This document shows positions 5,701 through 8,973 of a stretch of DNA of 8,973 nucleotides, one piece after another. The notes below the pieces were generated by a model, which ran no database searches, was not told where the DNA came from, and was given only the letters and a program-made list of their open reading frames with translations. Positions within the stretch are counted from its first letter, which is position 1. Each line of letters opens with the position of its first letter. The position numbers and the translations under genes were made by a program. Origin of the DNA: Gammaproteobacteria bacterium (GTDB lineage: Bacteria > Pseudomonadota > Gammaproteobacteria > Poriferisulfidales > Oxydemutatoraceae); the NCBI GenBank assembly GCA_007570905.1, contig RKSI01000204.1, forward strand, positions 1 to 8,973. Reading direction: 5' to 3'.

Positions 5701-7463
5701 GGCGCCGGCTCCTTCTTCAATTCGCGCAGGCGGCCCAGATATTCATCATCGGGAAACTCGCGCAGCGCCTCGTCCAGCACGCGCAGCGCCCGCTCGCGCT
5801 CTTCGCCGAGCCACAGCACTTCAACCAGATGCCCCATCACCTCCGGATGGCGTTCGCGCCGCGCCGCCCGTTGCAGGAAATCCCTGGCGGCGGCGAGGTT
5901 GTTGAGCCGGAACTCAACCCAGCCCATGCTGTCGAGCACGATGCCGCTGTCGGGTTTCAGCCGGTGCGCGCGGCGGATGTATTCGCGCGCCTCGTGCAGG
6001 CGGATGTTGCGGTCGGCCAGCACATAGCCCAGCGCGTTCAGCGCGCGCCAGTGCACCGGGTCGCGTTCAATGATGTTTTTCATGTCGCCCTCAAAGACAT
6101 CAAAGCGGTCCATGGAAAGCGCCAGCATCGCCCGCGAATACAGCAGGTCTTGCGAATGGGGGTGCGCGGCGAGCGCCTGCGTATAAACCTCAAGCGCCTC
6201 GGCCTTGCGCTGCGCCGCCTCCAGCGTGCCGGCCTCGGCGATGGCCAGCGCAATCAGCGCGTGCGGATGGGCGGCGCGCTCCCTGGCGCCCGCAAGTTGC
6301 GCCAGCGCGGTGTCGGTGCGACCGCGCCGCTGCCAGATGCGCGCCTCGCCGATGCGCGCCTCGTGATACAGGATGCCGGCGGTGACGGCGGCGTAGTATT
6401 CCAGCGCCTTGTCAAGGTCGTCCTCGGCCTCGGCGACGCGCCCCAGATAATACGCCGAACGCGAGCGCCCGGCCTCGAGTTCACCGAGGCGCCGGAACAT
6501 GCCGCGCGCGTCGTCGTGCCTGCCTTGCTGCAAATCAAGCACGCCCAATGCGCGGATGACATCGGGGTCGTCCGGCGCCAGCAGCCGCGCCTTCTGGTAG
6601 AGGTCGTAGGCGACGCGGGTTTGTTCCTCCTTCCAGTGCGCCGCCGCCGCTTTCAGCAGCAGCGGGCGGTCGTCCGGGTGCAGTTGCACGCCGCGGCGCA
6701 ACAACGCCAGCGCCTCGTCGATGCGCCCCAGCGCGAACAGCGCGTCGGCCTTCAGGCGCCAGGCGCGCGTCATCGCCGGGTCCAGCTCCAGCGCGCGCTC
6801 CGCCGACACGATGCCGTCTTCGTTGCGCCCGTGGTGGTAGGCGACCAGCGCGTGCAGCAGGTGCACCGGGGCGCTGCGCGGAAACCGTTGGCGCAGTTCG
6901 TCGGCGTGGCGCAGGCTGGACTCGACGGCGACGCGCCCCAGCAGCGGGATGGAATAGCCCGGCGCCAGCAGCTGCTGGTCGCGGCGGATGCTGAATTCAA
7001 GGTGCGGCAGCGCGTCGCGGTAACGGCCCAATTTCAGGTAAATCAGAAACAGCGCCTGGTTCAGTTGCAGGTTGTCCGGCTCGGCGCGGCGCCAGCGTTC
7101 GGCGAGCGCCGCGGCCTTGTCGTAGTGGTTGTGCTGCACCGCGATTGCGATGGCGGCGCGGAACAGGCGCGGGTCGCCGCTTAATTTCAGCGCCTCGCCG
7201 TAGTGCTTCAGCGCCTCCTCAATCTGGCGGTTGCGAAGAAGGATGTCGCCGGCCAGAAACTGATAGACGCCCGCCGACAGTTCGCGCGTCGCGCGGTCGG
7301 GGCGAATGTCAAGCGCCGGGTATTGCGACAGCGAGCAACCGGCGGCCAGCAGGCACAGCGCGGCGGCGCCCGCGCCGCGCGGCGGCGGCGTTGGTTTCGG
7401 CAGGCGTTGTTTCAGCGGTTGTTTCATCAGGTGTTTCATCAGAAAAGCGCGCCGTGCGGCCAT
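5697..7463 (-). CDS. TPR-repeat outer-membrane lipoprotein, LbcA-like
   Basis: The 588-residue protein starts with a basic n-region, the hydrophobic AGAAALCLLAAG and a lipobox LAAGC at Cys43 (+2 Ser), so it should be an acylated, probably outer-membrane, lipoprotein. The rest is a chain of tetratricopeptide repeats from about residue 65 to the end, for example ALKHYGEALKLSGDP, AERALELDPAMTRAW, DEALALLRRGVQLHPDD, ALEYYAAVTAGIL and EALEVYTQALAAHPHS. Position and length match Pseudomonas aeruginosa PA4667 (LbcA, about 590 residues), beside hemA and lolB, which binds the periplasmic protease CtpA and promotes degradation of peptidoglycan hydrolases. The same role here is inference; no ctpA is in view. 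ATG 7463 gives this length; M9 (7439) and M13 (7427) also fit. No start has a Shine-Dalgarno. Its stop overlaps the linker ORF start. Confidence 0.93.
   Translation of the reverse strand: MAARRAFLMKHLMKQPLKQRLPKPTPPPRGAGAAALCLLAAGCSLSQYPALDIRPDRATRELSAGVYQFLAGDILLRNRQIEEALKHYGEALKLSGDPRLFRAAIAIAVQHNHYDKAAALAERWRRAEPDNLQLNQALFLIYLKLGRYRDALPHLEFSIRRDQQLLAPGYSIPLLGRVAVESSLRHADELRQRFPRSAPVHLLHALVAYHHGRNEDGIVSAERALELDPAMTRAWRLKADALFALGRIDEALALLRRGVQLHPDDRPLLLKAAAAHWKEEQTRVAYDLYQKARLLAPDDPDVIRALGVLDLQQGRHDDARGMFRRLGELEAGRSRSAYYLGRVAEAEDDLDKALEYYAAVTAGILYHEARIGEARIWQRRGRTDTALAQLAGARERAAHPHALIALAIAEAGTLEAAQRKAEALEVYTQALAAHPHSQDLLYSRAMLALSMDRFDVFEGDMKNIIERDPVHWRALNALGYVLADRNIRLHEAREYIRRAHRLKPDSGIVLDSMGWVEFRLNNLAAARDFLQRAARRERHPEVMGHLVEVLWLGEERERALRVLDEALREFPDDEYLGRLRELKKEPAP
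7395..7442 (-). repeat. 12-base tandem repeat in the TPR lipoprotein signal peptide
   Basis: On the minus strand, CTGATGAAACAC (7442-7431), CTGATGAAACAA (7430-7419), CCGCTGAAACAA (7418-7407) and diverged CGCCTGCCGAAA (7406-7395) encode LMKH-LMKQ-PLKQ-RLPK. The first two differ at one base. Each of the two carries an in-frame ATG, so the repeat multiplies possible start codons and basic residues in the n-region of the signal peptide. Confidence 0.75.
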
Positions 7464-7484
7464 TATGCGGCTATTATTACACGA
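7464..7484. promoter_or_regulatory. Divergent promoter region between the TPR lipoprotein gene and hemA
   Basis: Only 21 bases separate the two divergent start codons. In them lies the AT-rich core TATTATTA (7472-7479). On the plus strand it gives TATTAT (7472-7477; five of six matches to TATAAT), with a start expected near 7484, one base before the hemA ATG. On the minus strand it gives AATAAT (7478-7473; five of six), with a start near 7466, three bases before the TPR ATG. No -35 is evident on either side. The arrangement suggests a shared bidirectional -10 and leaderless or nearly leaderless mRNAs. If the later starts are used (7497, 7439), the leaders would be somewhat longer. Confidence 0.4.
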
Positions 7485-8768
7485 ATGAACGCACCGATGA
7501 CGCTGTTCGCCATTGGCCTGAATCACCGCAGCGCGCCGCTTGAGGTGCGCGAGAAAGTCGCGTTGCCGGAAAACGCCGTCGGCGGCGCGCTGGCCGACCT
7601 GCGGCGCGAGGCCGCGCTGCCGCAGGCCGTGATTGTCTCCACCTGCAACCGCATGGAAATCTATGCGGCGGCGGCGCGGCGCGATTGCGATGCCGCCGTC
7701 GCGGCGTGGCTTTGCAGCCACCGCGGGCTGGACGCCGGCGAACTCGACGGCCACCTGTTCACGCTGCACGACGCCGCCGCCGCGCGCCACCTGCTGCGCG
7801 TCGCCAGCGGGCTTGAGTCGGTCATCGTCGGCGAGCCGCAGGTGCTGGGGCAAATCAAGTCGGCCTACCGCGCGTCGCTGGAAGGCGGGCACAGCGGCGA
7901 ACTGCTGGGGCGGCTGTTTGAACACGCCATCTCAACCGCCAAGCGCGCGCGCTCGGAAACCGGCCTCGCCCGGCATCCGGTTTCATATCCGTCGGTCGCG
8001 GTGGATGTGGCGCGGAAAATCTTCGATGACCTGTCGGCGCGGCGCGCGCTGATGATCGGCGCGGGCGACATGATAGAACTGACGATGCGCCACCTGAAAA
8101 GCCGCGCCATCGGCGCGCTCGCCGTCGCCAACCGCTCGCCGGAAAACGCGCGCAAACTGGCCGCGGAATACGCCGCCGAAACCGTCGACTTCGGCGCCAT
8201 CGCCGATGCATTGCCGGATTATGACATCGTTGTCAGTTCCACGGCGGGCGCCGGTGTTATCGTCGGCAAGGCCGCCATCGAGCGCGCGCTGAAGGCGCGC
8301 AAGCGCCGCCCCGTGTGCATGGTGGATTTGGCGCTGCCGCGAGACATCGACCCCGCCGCCGCCGAACTGGAGGATGTGTATTTGTACACGCTTGACAACC
8401 TCGCCGAAATCGCCGGCGTCAACCGGCGCAGCCGGCTGCAAGAGGCCGACAAGGCCGGGCTGATTGTCGAGGAACACCTGGCCGGGTTCATCCGCTGGCT
8501 GAACACGCGCCAGGCCGGCGACCTGGTGCGGCGCCTGCGGACGCTGGCCGAGGGACACCGCGACGACGCCCTTGACAAGGCGCTGCAACTGCTGAAACAG
8601 GGCAAAAGCCCCGACGAGGCGCTGCGCCACCTGGCGCACGCGCTGACCGGCAAACTGACGCACCACCCGACCGACATCATCAACAAGGCCGCCGGCGACA
8701 ACGACCACGCGCTGCTGGAAGCGGCGAAAAAACTCTTTGATTTGGGCGACGGCGGCGACAAGCCGTGA
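7485..8768 (+). CDS. hemA: Glutamyl-tRNA reductase
   Basis: HemA reduces glutamyl-tRNA(Glu) with NADPH to glutamate-1-semialdehyde, the first committed step of C5-pathway tetrapyrrole synthesis. The 427 residues compare with 418 in E. coli. Visible are FAIGLNHRSAPLEVREKVAL (8-27), the catalytic Cys54 in VSTCNRMEIY, RVASGLESVIVGEPQVLGQI (105-124), the NADPH-binding MIGAGDMIEL (190-199), the SSTAGAGVIVGK loop (251-262), DLALPRDIDP (281-290), and the helical dimerization domain from about 345. Start ATG 7485 has no Shine-Dalgarno. ATG 7497 aligns exactly with the E. coli N-terminus (MTLFAIGLNH) and would number the catalytic residue Cys50, so it is a serious alternative. The gene precedes prfA, as in many gammaproteobacteria. 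Its stop TGA overlaps a GTG that opens a 25-codon mini-ORF. Confidence 0.98.
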   Translation: MNAPMTLFAIGLNHRSAPLEVREKVALPENAVGGALADLRREAALPQAVIVSTCNRMEIYAAAARRDCDAAVAAWLCSHRGLDAGELDGHLFTLHDAAAARHLLRVASGLESVIVGEPQVLGQIKSAYRASLEGGHSGELLGRLFEHAISTAKRARSETGLARHPVSYPSVAVDVARKIFDDLSARRALMIGAGDMIELTMRHLKSRAIGALAVANRSPENARKLAAEYAAETVDFGAIADALPDYDIVVSSTAGAGVIVGKAAIERALKARKRRPVCMVDLALPRDIDPAAAELEDVYLYTLDNLAEIAGVNRRSRLQEADKAGLIVEEHLAGFIRWLNTRQAGDLVRRLRTLAEGHRDDALDKALQLLKQGKSPDEALRHLAHALTGKLTHHPTDIINKAAGDNDHALLEAAKKLFDLGDGGDKP

Positions 8769-8772
8769 ACGA
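8755..8772 (+). repeat. 18-base direct repeat, copy 1 (hemA stop)
   Basis: GCGACAAGCCGTGAACGA spans the end of hemA (codons for GDKP and the TGA) and recurs without mismatch at 8829-8846, a period of 74 bases. The flanking bases differ on both sides. It looks like one arm of a partial tandem duplication at the hemA-prfA junction. Confidence 0.95.
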
Positions 8773-8842
8773 GTTGATGTTGCGAAACCCCGCGCCCGAA
8801 TGCAAGCGCCTGCGGCGGGCCGCGCCGTGCGACAAGCCGTGA
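8765..8842 (+). CDS. Possible 25-codon linker ORF between hemA and prfA (duplicated prfA start)
   Basis: GTG 8765-8767 overlaps the hemA stop (GTGA). The frame runs 25 codons and its TGA (8840-8842) overlaps the GTG start of prfA (8839-8841). The N-terminus MNELMLRN mirrors that of PrfA, MNESMLKK, and the C-terminus DKP equals that of HemA. It is therefore best explained as a partial copy of the junction: a degenerate prfA start followed by a copied hemA end. Whether it is translated cannot be told. It could preserve ribosome transit from hemA to prfA, or simply be a remnant. Confidence 0.4.
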   Translation: MNELMLRNPAPECKRLRRAAPCDKP

Positions 8843-8846
8843 ACGA
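8829..8846 (+). repeat. 18-base direct repeat, copy 2 (prfA start)
   Basis: This is the second exact copy of GCGACAAGCCGTGAACGA, placing GTG 8839 in the same context as GTG 8765. It contains the last ten bases before the prfA start codon, so the duplication carried along the presumed initiation region. Confidence 0.95.
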
Positions 8847-8973
8847 ATCCATGCTGAAAAAGCTCGGGCGCATTGCCGCGCGCCACCGCGAGATTGGCGA
8901 ACAACTGGCGCGGCCCGGCGCCGCGGGCGACCGCCGCGCTTACCGCGAACTCGGCCGCGAGTACGCGCAACTC
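8839..8973 (+). CDS. prfA: Peptide chain release factor 1 (N-terminal 45 codons)
   Basis: RF1 recognises UAA and UAG stop codons and releases the finished peptide. Only 45 codons are in the window; the stop-recognition and GGQ domains lie beyond the right edge. The visible part is the helical domain 1: KKLGRIAARHREIGEQLA (7-24) and RRAYRELGREYAQL (32-45), matching E. coli RF1 (FRALSREYAQL). GTG 8839 is chosen because MNESMLKKL then aligns residue for residue with E. coli MKPSIVAKL. ATG 8851 is the alternative. There is no Shine-Dalgarno; initiation may depend on coupling to the preceding frame through the GTGA overlap. The gene follows hemA, as in E. coli and Pseudomonas. Confidence 0.93.
   Translation, partial: MNESMLKKLGRIAARHREIGEQLARPGAAGDRRAYRELGREYAQL

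Noticed and set aside
5601..7184. A 527-codon plus-strand open frame opposite the TPR gene
   Set aside because: The minus strand encodes a clear TPR lipoprotein there. The plus translation is Arg/Gln/Val-rich with no recognisable motif.
7203..7484. N-terminal extension of hemA to an ATG at 7203 (521 codons)
   Set aside because: HemA homology begins at 7485-7497, and the extension is antisense to the TPR lipoprotein's first codons.
7464..7925. N-terminal extension of the TPR gene to an ATG at 7925 (742 codons)
   Set aside because: The extension is antisense to hemA, and it would bury the signal peptide and lipobox, which must be near the N-terminus.
7983..8873. A 296-codon minus-strand open frame opposite hemA
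   Set aside because: It is fully antisense to well-conserved HemA and has low-complexity composition.
1..8973. CRISPR array, insertion sequence, toxin-antitoxin or defence system
   Set aside because: I found no regularly spaced repeats, transposase, terminal inverted repeats or defence-family motifs on either strand.

Overview
The window looks like a chromosomal segment of a high-GC gammaproteobacterium. The gene order, a TPR lipoprotein, lolB, ispE, tRNA-Gln and prs on the minus strand with hemA-prfA divergent on the plus strand, is the order known from Pseudomonas and relatives. The housekeeping block is very GC-rich (about 75% in a 60-base sample of hemA). The species cannot be named from these bases.

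Layout, left to right. Positions 1-2597 (minus) hold the N-terminal 865 codons of a large secreted protein made of about six Calx-beta-like domains; it runs off the left edge. Positions 2598-2924 are non-coding, with a Rho-independent terminator for the operon to its right and a probable promoter for the Calx-beta gene. Then, all on the minus strand, come prs (2925-3884), tRNA-Gln(UUG) (3919-3993), ispE (4005-4919), lolB (4916-5602) and an LbcA-like TPR lipoprotein (5697-7463). Only 21 bases separate the TPR gene from divergent hemA (7485-8768), which is followed by the start of prfA (8839 to the right edge).

The genes serve basic functions: PRPP synthesis (prs), isoprenoid precursors (ispE), outer-membrane lipoprotein insertion (lolB), probably control of a periplasmic protease (TPR lipoprotein), tetrapyrrole synthesis from Glu-tRNA (hemA) and translation termination (prfA). 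The Calx-beta gene is the accessory part. It sits where many gammaproteobacteria carry rplY and pth after prs.

The most unusual signal is at two operon junctions, TPR-lolB and hemA-prfA. Each contains a tiny ORF (33 and 25 codons) whose start codon overlaps the upstream stop and whose stop overlaps the downstream start. At hemA-prfA an exact 18-base direct repeat, 74 bases apart, shows that this arose by partial duplication of the hemA end/prfA start. The TPR-lolB junction has a weaker version of the same pattern. Other points of interest are a Tyr-to-Arg change in the IspE substrate pocket, a tRNA promoter built on the ispE stop codon, a possible symmetric bidirectional -10 element between hemA and the TPR gene, and a near-absence of Shine-Dalgarno sequences.
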